DNA from: Planctomycetales bacterium
GTDB taxonomy: Bacteria > Planctomycetota > Planctomycetia > Planctomycetales > Planctomycetaceae
Assembly (NCBI GenBank): GCA_016235885.1
Contig: JACRIH010000603.1
Span: forward strand, 1 to 32,075
DNA: 32,075 bases
Direction: 5' to 3'
The notes beneath the pieces are model-generated. The model made no database searches, had not been told where the DNA came from, and was given only the letters and a program-made list of their open reading frames with translations. A program made the translations under genes and the position numbers. This document shows positions 1-9,900 of the stretch, piece after piece (within the stretch, counting starts at the first letter, position 1; each line of letters begins with the position of its first letter).

Positions 1-197
1 CACCACATGTCCCGCCACGGAGTGTCGGGACCACATTAAATCAACAAGCCCGCCAGAGCGTGGGTTTCCCCGAGTTTTTCCACGCTCTGGCGAGCGTGTT
101 GATTTCATGTGGCGGTGGCACTCCGTGACACCGCAGGTTGTGGCTGCCCTGCGGGGCGGTCACCACATGTCCCGCCACGGAGTGTCGGGACCACGTT
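1..197. repeat. Composite intergenic repeat: two direct copies flanking an inverted repeat
   Basis: A 35-base unit at 1-35 recurs at 161-195 with one difference in the first 35 bases. Each copy can fold by itself because GTCCCG and CGGGAC flank an 11-base loop containing CACGGAGTG. Between the copies is a long imperfect palindrome (see next entry). No coding signal is evident. The window opens inside this element, so its left boundary is unknown. It resembles the REP-like palindromes that litter planctomycete intergenic DNA; whether it is mobile cannot be told from one locus. Confidence 0.75.
38..105. repeat. Inverted repeat, 26-base arms
   Basis: Arms at 38-63 and 80-105 are complementary at 24 of 26 positions and are separated by 16 bases. 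The sequence outside the arms (CACGGAGTG on the left, CACTCCGTG on the right) continues the symmetry imperfectly, so the whole of about 13-128 is a near palindrome. There is no T-run after the right arm, so it does not look like an intrinsic terminator. Confidence 0.8.
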
Positions 198-479
198 AGT
201 CGAGTCTGACAATGGCCGGATGTACCGCCAATACCTTCGGTTTGCCCTCCGCACCCCTTCGTTGTCGAGACCGGCTGGCCATCAGCCCCCTGATCGCCAG
301 TAATTTCTCACACCGAGGTGGAATGTGAGCTAGATTCGATTTCTGGATGCTCGATAGTCGCTCTCCGAATCGGTTGCGTTGGCTCCCTCCCCCAGCCGCA
401 TTTCGATCCGGGATCAGGGCTGCGGTCGGTTCCCCAGGGATTCGCTGGATGACTGACGATGGTCATCAGGAGAGAGCCC
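198..479. other. Intergenic leader of the kinase gene
   Basis: About 280 bases with no convincing gene. Short frames here have arginine/proline/serine-rich, non-family-like translations. The 3' end carries the AGGAGAGA ribosome-binding site (468-475) of the kinase gene. I could not pick out a convincing promoter. Confidence 0.5.
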
Positions 480-3400
480 ATGGCAGACAATTCGCTTGGA
501 CTGTTGTCGAAGGAATGTGCTTGTCAGACCGAGACCGCACAGGTTCCGCTTCACACCGTCAACGGGAGAGTGACCGCGGGCAGTCCGCCCGATCGGGAAC
601 CGGTCGGCGTCGAGGGCCAAGTCGGGTCAGATTCGGAAAAGGTTTCGCCGCAGAAGGTGCGCGAGCCGTCCCCGTGGCCGAGTGTCGCTGGGTATGAGAT
701 TCTGGAAGAGTTGGGTCGCGGCACCATGGGTGTCGTCTACAAGGCTCGACAGGTCAGCCTACAGCGACTCGTGGCTCTGAAGATGGTGCGGGCTGACACC
801 CACGCCGGCCAGGATGAGTTGCAGCGGTTTACTTCCGAGGCGCGCGTGCTGGCCTCATTGCAACACCCCAACATCGTTCAGCTCTTCGAGGTCAATCTCC
901 AACAAAACTGCCCCTACTTCGCCATGGAATTGGTGACGGGCGGCAACTTGTCCGATCGACTCAAGGGCCAACCGCAACCGTGCCGCCCTACCGCGCAGTT
1001 GATACTGACGCTGGCCAGGGCGATCCACGTGGCGCACGCGAACGGCATCGTGCATCGTGACCTGAAGCCAGCCAACATCCTGATTACGCCCTTCAGCAGC
1101 AGAAATTCCCACGTCCAGCGCCTGACCCAGGAAATGGGACTGCATCCGCCGGAATTCTGTCTGGGGACACCCAAGATCACCGACTTCGGTCTGGCAAAAC
1201 AATTGGATGCCGGAATCGGCCAGACGGAAACGGGCATGATTCTCGGCACGCCCAGCTACATGGCTCCCGAACAGGCGGAGGGCAACTCCAGCAGGGTCGG
1301 TCCCGCCGCGGACATTTACGGATTGGGAGCCATCCTCTACGAGACGTTGACCGGCCGACCACCGTTTGCCGCCGAATCGCACATGGAAACTGTGCTGCAG
1401 TTGTTTCAGGCAGAGCCCGTTTCTCCGTCGCGGTTGCAGCCCAAGATTTCGCGAGACTTGGAAACGATCTGTTTGAAGTGTCTCCAAAAAGATCCGCGCC
1501 GGCGCTACGCCAGTGCGGAAGAACTGGCAGACGACTTGCAGCGTTTCCTGGATGGCGAACCGATCGTCGCGAAGCCCCCCTCGCTGGTGGAGCGGTTGTG
1601 GAAGTGGGCGCGCCGTCGGCCGGCTTGGGCCATGTTGTCCGCGTGCTCGGTCCTGGCGTGTGGCGGTCTCTTGGGATTGGTCTTGTTTCATCAGGTCGAT
1701 TTGCGAGCCAAACTGGGGCGAGCGCTCGCGGATGAACGGGGTGCCCGGCAAGCCGAAGAAGCGGCCGGCGAACGCGAGCGGCTGAGTCATCTCCGAGACA
1801 AACTCAAAGATCTGCTGCGCGCCGGGGAACTGGCTTGGGCCGCACAGGACTGGCAGAAGGCCAAACTGCAACTCACGCGTGCCCGAGACCAGGCAATTGA
1901 CGAGCCAGCGCTCTCCGATCTCCAAACTCGCATCGAGCAGTTGCTGCGACAGACGAACCAGCGGCAGCTCGACCACAGCCGATTGGCGAATTTCCACCGG
2001 CTCCACAACGAGGCGCTGTTCCAGGCCACTCTGTTCACCGGCGGCGATTTGGCTTCGGCACTTCAAGAAACCCGCCATGCCGCCCTGGAAGCTCTGGCAG
2101 AATTCGGCATCGCGTTGGATTCGACGGCAATGCCGACGGTCGACAGCCCATATTACACGGAACAGCAAAAGACCGAGATCGTCGCCGACTGTTACGAACT
2201 GCTGGTGATGCTGGCTGAGGCCGTGGCGCAGCCGCTGCCGGGAGTCTCCGCCGCAGACAAGTGCCGCCAGGCGCAGGAGGCTTTGGCAATTCTGGACCGG
2301 GCGGCCCAGCTCGGCGTCAGCACGCTGGCGTATCACCGGCGACGCGCGCATTACTTGAGCCAGACTGGTGAGAGCGAATCAGCTCAACAGGAACGGCAGC
2401 ACGCCGACACGCTGCATCCCTGCACCGTCCTCGATCACTTCCTCCTTGGTCAGGAGCTATACCGCCAGGGCACCAGCCAGCAGGCGATCCTGGCATTTCA
2501 AAATGTCCTGCAATTGGAACCGGATCATTTTTGGTCCAGCTACTACCTGGCTCTGTGTTGGTTAAAGACACAACACCCCGACCAAGCGGCCGCGTGTTTG
2601 ACGGCTTGTCTCGGCCAGCGTCGCGACTTTCCGTGGCTCTATCTTCTGCGGGCCTCGGCCTGGAGCGAGCTGGGCCAGTTTGCCCGCGCGGAAGCCGATT
2701 TCGAGGCCGCCCTCGCCACGCCGCTCTCCAACACGGCTCGCTATGGATTGCTCGTTAATCGCGGCGTCATGCGCATTCGCCAGGGCAGCCTCGCCAACGC
2801 GATGGCTGACTTGCAGGAGGCCATCGCGCTGCGACCACAACAATATCAGGGCTATGTCAACCTGGCCCAAGCCCATTTGAAGGGGCAGCAAATCGACGAG
2901 GCTGTCTCGCAACTCGACCAAGCCATCCGCCTCGAACCGGCTGTCGCCGCGTTGTATCGGACGCGTGCCCGCCTCCAGCTTCTGCGACAGAATCACGCGG
3001 CGGCTTTGGCCGATTTGGACCAAGCACTGGTCGCTGAAAAGCGTACCGCAAATCCCGCCCTGGCGGACGATCACTTTGAACGCGGGCGAATCCTCCACAG
3101 TCAGAAGGACTACGCCGGAGCACTGGCCGCCTTCGACGAGGTGCTCCGCGTTCGCCCCCGTGACGCGCGCACCTGCCGCTTCCGAGCCGGGGCCTTGCTG
3201 GAATTGAATCGCCTGCCGGACGCCTTGGCAGCACTCGATGATTGTTTGAGATTTGGTCCGCCCGATGCCGGTGCGTTCCGCGCTCGAGCCGCCCTGCGCA
3301 CGCGGCTGGGTCGGTATGCCGGAGCTCAGACCGACTACACCCGTGCATTGGAGATCGAATCGGATGCGACGACCTACGCCGCGCGGGGTTGGTGCTTTCT

Positions 3401-3863
3401 TGTGGCCGATGCTCCCAAACTCGCACTTTCCGATTTCGAGGAAGCGATCCGGCTGGCTCCCGAACAAAGCGATGCCTACACCGGTCGCGGTTACAGCCGC
3501 GTTCTGTTGGGCGATGCGCAGGCGGCCATCGCGGATGCCGAATTGGCTTTGAGTCAGGGACCAGAATCACCGCGGCTCTACTACAACGTCGCCCGGATTT
3601 ATGCCCAAGCGGTCGCCGTTCCGGAAACCGCGGCCACTCGTTCGCGTGCAAACGTTGATTTCGTGTCCAGCCGCAACTGTCTGGACCGTGCCCTGCTCGC
3701 GCTGACTCAGGCTCTGGATCTGCAACCTGCGGAGGCCGTCCACTTCTGGCTGTCCATTGTGGAAACCGACAAGGCCCTGAACCCCATCCGGCAAAGCCCG
3801 GCGTTCAGGCAACTGGCGGCTCGCTATTCCTCGCAGCAAGTCAGCAGACGAGTCACTCCATGA
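480..3863 (+). CDS. Membrane-anchored serine/threonine protein kinase with C-terminal TPR repeats
   Basis: A 1127-residue Hanks-type (PknB-like) kinase that would phosphorylate Ser/Thr of partner proteins at the inner membrane. After a 70-residue variable N-terminus the kinase domain spans about 72-365: Gly-rich loop GRGTMGVV (about 79-86), catalytic lysine in VALKMV (Lys101), HRDLKPAN (about 192-199), DFG (about 235-237), GTPSYMAPEQ (about 256-265). All catalytic motifs are present. A roughly 30-residue insert lies between HRDLKPANIL and the DFG strand. One membrane helix at about 383-404 is followed by a coiled-coil-like stretch and then about 600 residues of tandem TPR-like repeats (for example DFEAALATPLSN, ALDLQPAEA) for protein binding. 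The start at 480 is chosen because AGGAGAGA sits four bases upstream; an in-frame ATG at 459 lacks such a site. The last residues, SRRVTP, are encoded by a palindrome. Confidence 0.93.
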   Translation: MADNSLGLLSKECACQTETAQVPLHTVNGRVTAGSPPDREPVGVEGQVGSDSEKVSPQKVREPSPWPSVAGYEILEELGRGTMGVVYKARQVSLQRLVALKMVRADTHAGQDELQRFTSEARVLASLQHPNIVQLFEVNLQQNCPYFAMELVTGGNLSDRLKGQPQPCRPTAQLILTLARAIHVAHANGIVHRDLKPANILITPFSSRNSHVQRLTQEMGLHPPEFCLGTPKITDFGLAKQLDAGIGQTETGMILGTPSYMAPEQAEGNSSRVGPAADIYGLGAILYETLTGRPPFAAESHMETVLQLFQAEPVSPSRLQPKISRDLETICLKCLQKDPRRRYASAEELADDLQRFLDGEPIVAKPPSLVERLWKWARRRPAWAMLSACSVLACGGLLGLVLFHQVDLRAKLGRALADERGARQAEEAAGERERLSHLRDKLKDLLRAGELAWAAQDWQKAKLQLTRARDQAIDEPALSDLQTRIEQLLRQTNQRQLDHSRLANFHRLHNEALFQATLFTGGDLASALQETRHAALEALAEFGIALDSTAMPTVDSPYYTEQQKTEIVADCYELLVMLAEAVAQPLPGVSAADKCRQAQEALAILDRAAQLGVSTLAYHRRRAHYLSQTGESESAQQERQHADTLHPCTVLDHFLLGQELYRQGTSQQAILAFQNVLQLEPDHFWSSYYLALCWLKTQHPDQAAACLTACLGQRRDFPWLYLLRASAWSELGQFARAEADFEAALATPLSNTARYGLLVNRGVMRIRQGSLANAMADLQEAIALRPQQYQGYVNLAQAHLKGQQIDEAVSQLDQAIRLEPAVAALYRTRARLQLLRQNHAAALADLDQALVAEKRTANPALADDHFERGRILHSQKDYAGALAAFDEVLRVRPRDARTCRFRAGALLELNRLPDALAALDDCLRFGPPDAGAFRARAALRTRLGRYAGAQTDYTRALEIESDATTYAARGWCFLVADAPKLALSDFEEAIRLAPEQSDAYTGRGYSRVLLGDAQAAIADAELALSQGPESPRLYYNVARIYAQAVAVPETAATRSRANVDFVSSRNCLDRALLALTQALDLQPAEAVHFWLSIVETDKALNPIRQSPAFRQLAARYSSQQVSRRVTP

Positions 3864-3893
3864 CTCGAATCCGAGTCACGGAGTGACTCGTCT
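3846..3893. repeat. Palindrome overlapping the stop codon of the kinase gene
   Basis: Arms of 22 bases at 3846-3867 and 3872-3893 match at 21 of 22 positions around a 4-base loop. The left arm contains the final codons and the TGA (3861-3863) of the kinase gene. It shares the CACGGAGTG core with the repeats at 1-197. Only a weak T-rich stretch follows, so it may act as an mRNA 3'-end hairpin or may simply be an inserted REP-like element. Confidence 0.8.
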
Positions 3894-3959
3894 ACTTTCC
3901 CGTGGATTGATGACCTGCCGCGTGCGTGTGTCGGAAATACGAAAAGGATGAGAGCGGTC

Positions 3960-6900
3960 ATGCTTCGCAACTCCTGGTTCACGTGTTGGCAATGGCTCCA
4001 GCGCCGAGTCGTCTCGAAGCGCTGGTTCGCAACACGGCGGCGCCGGCGGGCTGCCTCGTATCGACTCTGCGTGGAACGATTGGAGACACGGGAACTTTTG
4101 AGTGCCGCGGATCTCTTCAGTTCGGCGATCCCCATCACATTGGATGGCGGCCAGCCTCAGATCGGCATCATCAGCCAGACGCCGACGTATTACGCCTTCA
4201 GCGTCACCGATGACGGCCGGTTGACCGCCGAAGTCGCTGCCACAGGAGGAGACACCCGCCTGTCGCTGTTTTCGTCCGACGGCGAGTTGCTGATGCAGAG
4301 CGACGGCCAGTCGCCGACCAATCCGCACGATCTCATCGACGTGCACTTGGCGGGTGCCGCAGAAGGCATGGCCTACTACCTGACTATCGAACAACTGGGC
4401 GACGGCGCGGGCGGTTTTGTCCTGACGACGGATTACACGCCGACCACCACGCCGTTCGAGCCAATGCCGGTGGGAATTGAACCGTGGAGCAGCACGACCG
4501 GAGATTTCAATGTGGACGGTATCGCTGATCTCGCTGTGGCAAATTTCGAGTCCAGTGATGTGTCCATCTACCTTGGTCAAGGGGATGGGACGTTCGCGTT
4601 GCCGATGCAGTTCAGCACCGGGCCAGGAGCCAACGACATCATCGCCAGCGATTTCAACGGCGACGGAAAGCTCGATCTCGCCACTGCGAACATGTTGAGC
4701 AGCACGGTTTCGATTTTGATCGGCAACGACGACGGCACGTTTCAGACGGTGTCCGATTTCTGGGCGGGAGACACCGCCGCCGGATTGATCGCTGCGGACT
4801 TCAACCGTGATGGAGCACTCGACCTGGCCGTGGCCGCTTTTGGATCCAATGCGGCGGCCATTCTGCTGAACGATGGCTCCGGCGTGTTTGCCGCTCCCAT
4901 CGAGTACGCCGTGGGAACCAGCCCCTATGCGATCACCTCCGGAGACTTCAACGGGGATGGCCTGTTTGATCTGGCGGTTCCCAACTACGACTCTGACGAT
5001 CTGTCGATTCTGTTTGGCAACGGCGACGGCACTTTTACGGCCGGGTCAACCTTCCCCGTGGGGAGCCAGCCGTATGCTCCGCTCACCGCCGACTTCAACG
5101 AGGACGGAAACCTTGATCTGGCCATCGGCAATTTCACTTCGAACGATGTGTCGATTCTGATGGGCAACGGTGACGGCACCTTTGACGTCCAGATTCCGCT
5201 GGCTGCCGGCATCGGCACGGGGGCCATCGACATCGCGGACTTCAATGGCGACGGACTCTTGGACTTGGTCACGGCGAATCTCGGTGACGCCACTCTTTCC
5301 CTTTTTCTTGGCCGGGCCGACGGATCTTTTGATCCGCAGAGACAATTCGCAGCGGGAACAGCACCGGCATCCGTGGTTGTGGCGGACTTCAACCGCGATG
5401 GCTCCACAGATGTGGGCTTCACGGATCTCACTTCCAACTCCGTCCAGGTTCTGCTGGGCCGAGGCAATGCTTCGTTTCTAACGCAGCCAGCTCAATCGTC
5501 CGCGACCAAAGTCTTTCAGATCACCTCTGCCGATTTCAACGGCGATGGCCGTCTCGATCTGGCCACTGTGAATTACTCGCTGGGTGACGTCTTGATTCTG
5601 TTGGGAAATCAGGACGGAACGTTTCAATTCGGCGGACGGTACTCGGCCGGGTCCGATCCGACGGCCATCGCGGCCGGTGACGTCAACAGCGATGGGATCC
5701 CCGATCTTTTGACGGGCAATTACAGCACAGCAGACATCTCAGTCCTGCTGGGTGCCGGTGACGGGACATTCGGTTCGCCTGAGTTTTTCCGCGCCGGCAC
5801 ACTTCCCCTCTCGCTGCTGGTCGCGGACTTGAACGAAGACAACATCCTCGACGTTGCGACTGTGAATAACGGAGACGCTCAGGTTTCGATCCTCATCGGT
5901 AACGGCGATGGTCAGTTTTCCGCGCCCGTGGACTATGCGGTGGCTGCCGGAGCCAGTCAGCTCACGGCGGCCGATCTCAATCACGACGGACGGCTTGATC
6001 TGGCCGTGACCAATTACGATGCCAACAGCGTTTCCATTCTCTTCAATGCTGGGGAGGGCGAGTTCGCGCCGCAGGTTCAGCTCGACACGGACATGAGTCC
6101 CGCCGGAGTGGCGGCCGGAGATTTCAATGGCGACGGTGTTTTGGATTTGGCCGTCACCAATGCCGGATCGAGCAGCGTGTCGGTGTTCCTGGGAGATGGC
6201 CAGGGGAATTTTTCCAGTCCAATCGCCGTTCCCACAGGGGACCAGCCGTTGTCAGTTCTCGTGGGCGATTTCAACCAGGATCAGACGTTGGACTTGGCGA
6301 CCGTCAATCAGGGCACGAACACCGTGACGGTTCACGCAGGGCGTGGCGACGGAACATTTCATGCCTTCGCACAGCACGCACTTGGTGATTTGGTTTATCA
6401 GGCGGTGCTCGGCGACTTCGACGGCGACGGCAACTGGGATATCGCCACGGCGAATGAGTCGAGCGATGTCTCGGTGCTCTTGGGCCAAGCCGACGGCACC
6501 TTTGAAACACCGATGCATTCGCCTGTCGCCGGTGGACCGGCCGCGATCGCCGCGACCGACTTCAACAGCGACGGTCAACAGGATCTCGTCACCGTCAATC
6601 CCACGACGGGAACGATGTCTGTTTCGCTGGGTCGCGGCGATGGGACATCCCTCGCGCCGATCGTCAGTGTTCTCGGAGACGAGCCGATCGCGGTCGCGAC
6701 GGACGATTTCAACAACGACGGCCGGCCTGACGTCGCCATTGCGAATTATCTCTCGAACTCAGTTTCGATCCTGCTGGGCATCGGCGACGGGACTTTCCAA
6801 TCGCCGAGCACTTGGTCCGTCGGCGAGCATCCGGTCGCGTTGGTGACGGGCGATTTCAACCACGACGACATCGTGGATCTGGCGTCGAGTGATTTTGGAA

Positions 6901-9900
6901 ACGGCACCGTGTCAATTCTGCTGGGGCGAGTAGACGGCACTTTCCTGGAGGCTCAACAATTTCCAGTGGGCGATGGTCCGGTCGCGCTCACGGTCAGCGA
7001 TCTGAATCTCGACGGGCAATCCGACTTGGTCGTGGCCAACAGTTGGTCGCGCAGCCTCTCGCTGTTGATCAGTTTCGGCGACGGGACGTTTCGTTCTGTG
7101 GAGACGCTACCACTGGGTGTCACTCCCGGTGCCGTCGCGGCCGGTGACTTCAACAACGATGGCACGCTGGACATCACCGCCACGAGTCCCGCCAACAACT
7201 CCGTTTTGATTCTGTTTGGACAAAGTGGCGGTGCGTTTCAATCGCCCGTTGAGTTTGCGGTCGGTACAGCACCCGAGTCTCTTACCGTGGGCGACTTCAA
7301 TCGCGACGGGCGAGAGGACATTGCCACCGCGAACAACAATTCCAACAACGTGACGGTGCTGCTCGGTCAGGGTGACGGCACGTTTCCAAGCCAAACGCAA
7401 TTCGATGTGGGACGCTACCCAGCCGCTCTGATCACCGGAGATTTTAACAACGACGGCCGGCTCGACTTCGCGACCGCGAATGGGCTGACCGAGCCAATTT
7501 CGGTGGGGCTGGGTCTCGGCAATGGAACCTTTGCCAAGCCCGGTGCCAGTTCCCCGACGACGCAGTCGAAGCCGCTCGTGGCCGACTTGAATTACGACGG
7601 CATGCTCGATGTCGTCGTCCTGCGCAACGACGGCAAACTGTTGTTTCGGGCCGGTTCGGCCGGTGGTAGCTTCCAGGCACTCGTGGTCATCAACCCGGAT
7701 TCGGTGGATGCCGTTCGTGATGTGACACTCGTCACATCGGACGGCGTGGCTTATCTCGTCGCGGTCAATGGCCAAGCGGATTCCATCGCCTTCTACACCG
7801 TCGTCAGTGATCAATTCGTCCGAGTCGCCGAACCGGCCGTGCCGGGAATCCTGCCCTCGCGTGTTCTGGCCGGTGATGTCAGCGGCGACGGGCTGGAAGA
7901 CGTGATCGTGACCTCGGCCGCCTCCGGAAGAGTGTTCGTCTACTTGCAACGGCCGGATGATGACCTCTCCAGTCGCCCACCGACTTACCAGATCGAAGTG
8001 GGGAACGGGGGCTCGGACGTCACGCTGGTCGATGTCAACGGGGATGGCTTGCCAGAGATCGTGGTGGCGGATCAAGTCTCTGGAGACGTCCGTGTGTTGC
8101 TGAACTCGGCCACCGCACCGTTTGCATCACAACTTCGCTTCCGATCCGGAGCCGGCCTCACCAGCGTGGTTCAGGTCGGTGACTCAGTGCAGGTCCAATC
8201 GCGCGATGTGTCGATCGCCGTGGTGGCGGGACTGTTCAACGACGACACGCTCCCAGACTTGGCGGTGCTCAACCAAGGTGTGAACCGAGTTGACATCCTG
8301 CTGGGTGACGGCCACGGCGGAGTCTTCAACCCGACGGTCACGGCCTCGTTGCTCACGGGCCGCGATCCGGTGGCCCTCGTGACGGCCGACTTCAACGGCG
8401 ACGGTCGCGCGGACCTGGTGGTGTTGAACAAGGGCAGCAATGACCTGTCGATCTTCCTGAACGATGGTCACGGCAGTTTCACCGAACAGACTGAGACAGA
8501 CTCAGCCGGACGAATGAGCCGCGTCAACGCGGGAAACCTACCCACGGGATTGTCAGTCGGAGACATCAATGCTGACGGTGAACTGGACTTGTTGATCGGC
8601 AACGAACAGGGCGACGTGCTGACGATCTTGGGCAACGGCGACGGCACGTTCCGGCCGTATCAACGACTCGACCGGCATGTCGGACTGGCGATCACCGGTT
8701 TGGACAGTGACGAGGGACCAGGGTTCGCCGTGTTCGATCAATCGCTGGACCGTGTCACCTACCATTCGAACGAGTCTGGTTCCACGTTCGAGCAGGGACG
8801 CGAGAATGGCTTGCTGGCTCCCACTGCGGTGACGTTTGCCGACCTCAATGCGGACGGACTCGACGACCTGATCGTCTCCAACGGCGGCAGCAACGAGGTC
8901 TTCGTCTACCTGGGTTTGGACGACGATCAGTTCGACTTCGGCCACCGCTTTTTTGTAGGGTCCGCCCCGGAGGAGATCACCGTCAGCGACCTCAACGCCG
9001 ATGGCATCTTGGATTTGGTGGTCGCCAACCGGGGCTCGAACGACGTCTCGCTGCTGTTCGGCCAGGGGCAGGGAGACGACTGGACGTTGATTGCCGGTCC
9101 ACGTCTGCGAGTCGGCAGCGGTCCGATTGCGACGGCTGTCGCAGATCTGAACAATGATGGCCTCGTTGACATCCTGGTGGCCAATCATGACTCCAGCGAC
9201 GTCTACCTGCTGACCGGTTTGGGCCGCGGGTTCTTCAATGACAAGTCACCGGCCGTCTCGCGAACGGGCGATGGTCCCGTTCAATTGTTCATCGGACATT
9301 TTGACGATCAGGGCGGCCTCGATGTGGTGACACTCAACGCAGGCTCCAACGACTTGACCATCATCCTGAGTTCGGGCGAAGTCCGCACGGTGAGCACGGG
9401 CGAGACGGCGGCGGTCACAGCCCTGTCCGGCGACCTCAACCAGGACGGCTTGAGTGATCTGATCGTCGTCACCAGCGATGGGCAATTCACGCTGTGGCTG
9501 GGAGGCTCGAATGGGCCTCGGGTGGCGCACGTGCAGGCTCCTCGAAATTTGACCAATATCTCCGAATTGGTGCTCGGGAATGTGCGCGGGGGCATCGTCG
9601 AGGTTTACGTTGCCACGGAAAACAGCAACGTGACCACGCTGGTCAGTTTCGTTCTCAACGCAGGTTCCATTGCATCACCCATCGGGGTCTTCAACGCCGG
9701 AGCTTTTTCCGGCGCATTCACCAACCCCGTAACCGAGAACGTGGCTCTCTTCGGCTCCGGATCGGGATTCGTCGCCGCCTCGACGCTGGCGACAGACGGC
9801 CAGCGGTCGGCGAACTCTGTCGCCTTCGTCCTCAACGTGGATTCTTCGTCGTCGATCGCGATGTCCAACGAAATGGGTTTCTCCGACGCGGGCAGTAGCT

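Noticed and set aside
855-2351. 498-codon minus-strand open frame
   Set aside because: It lies wholly opposite the kinase gene; its translation has no family features, and it is explained by the codon bias of the sense strand.
7107-8075. 322-codon minus-strand open frame inside the FG-GAP gene
   Set aside because: It is the antisense of repeated DxNxDG coding units; the sense frame has clear repeats and is continuous.
4500-9480. Regularly spaced repeated DNA resembling a repeat array
   Set aside because: The period follows codons of FG-GAP repeats and the units are imperfect; there are no spacers or identical repeats as in CRISPR.
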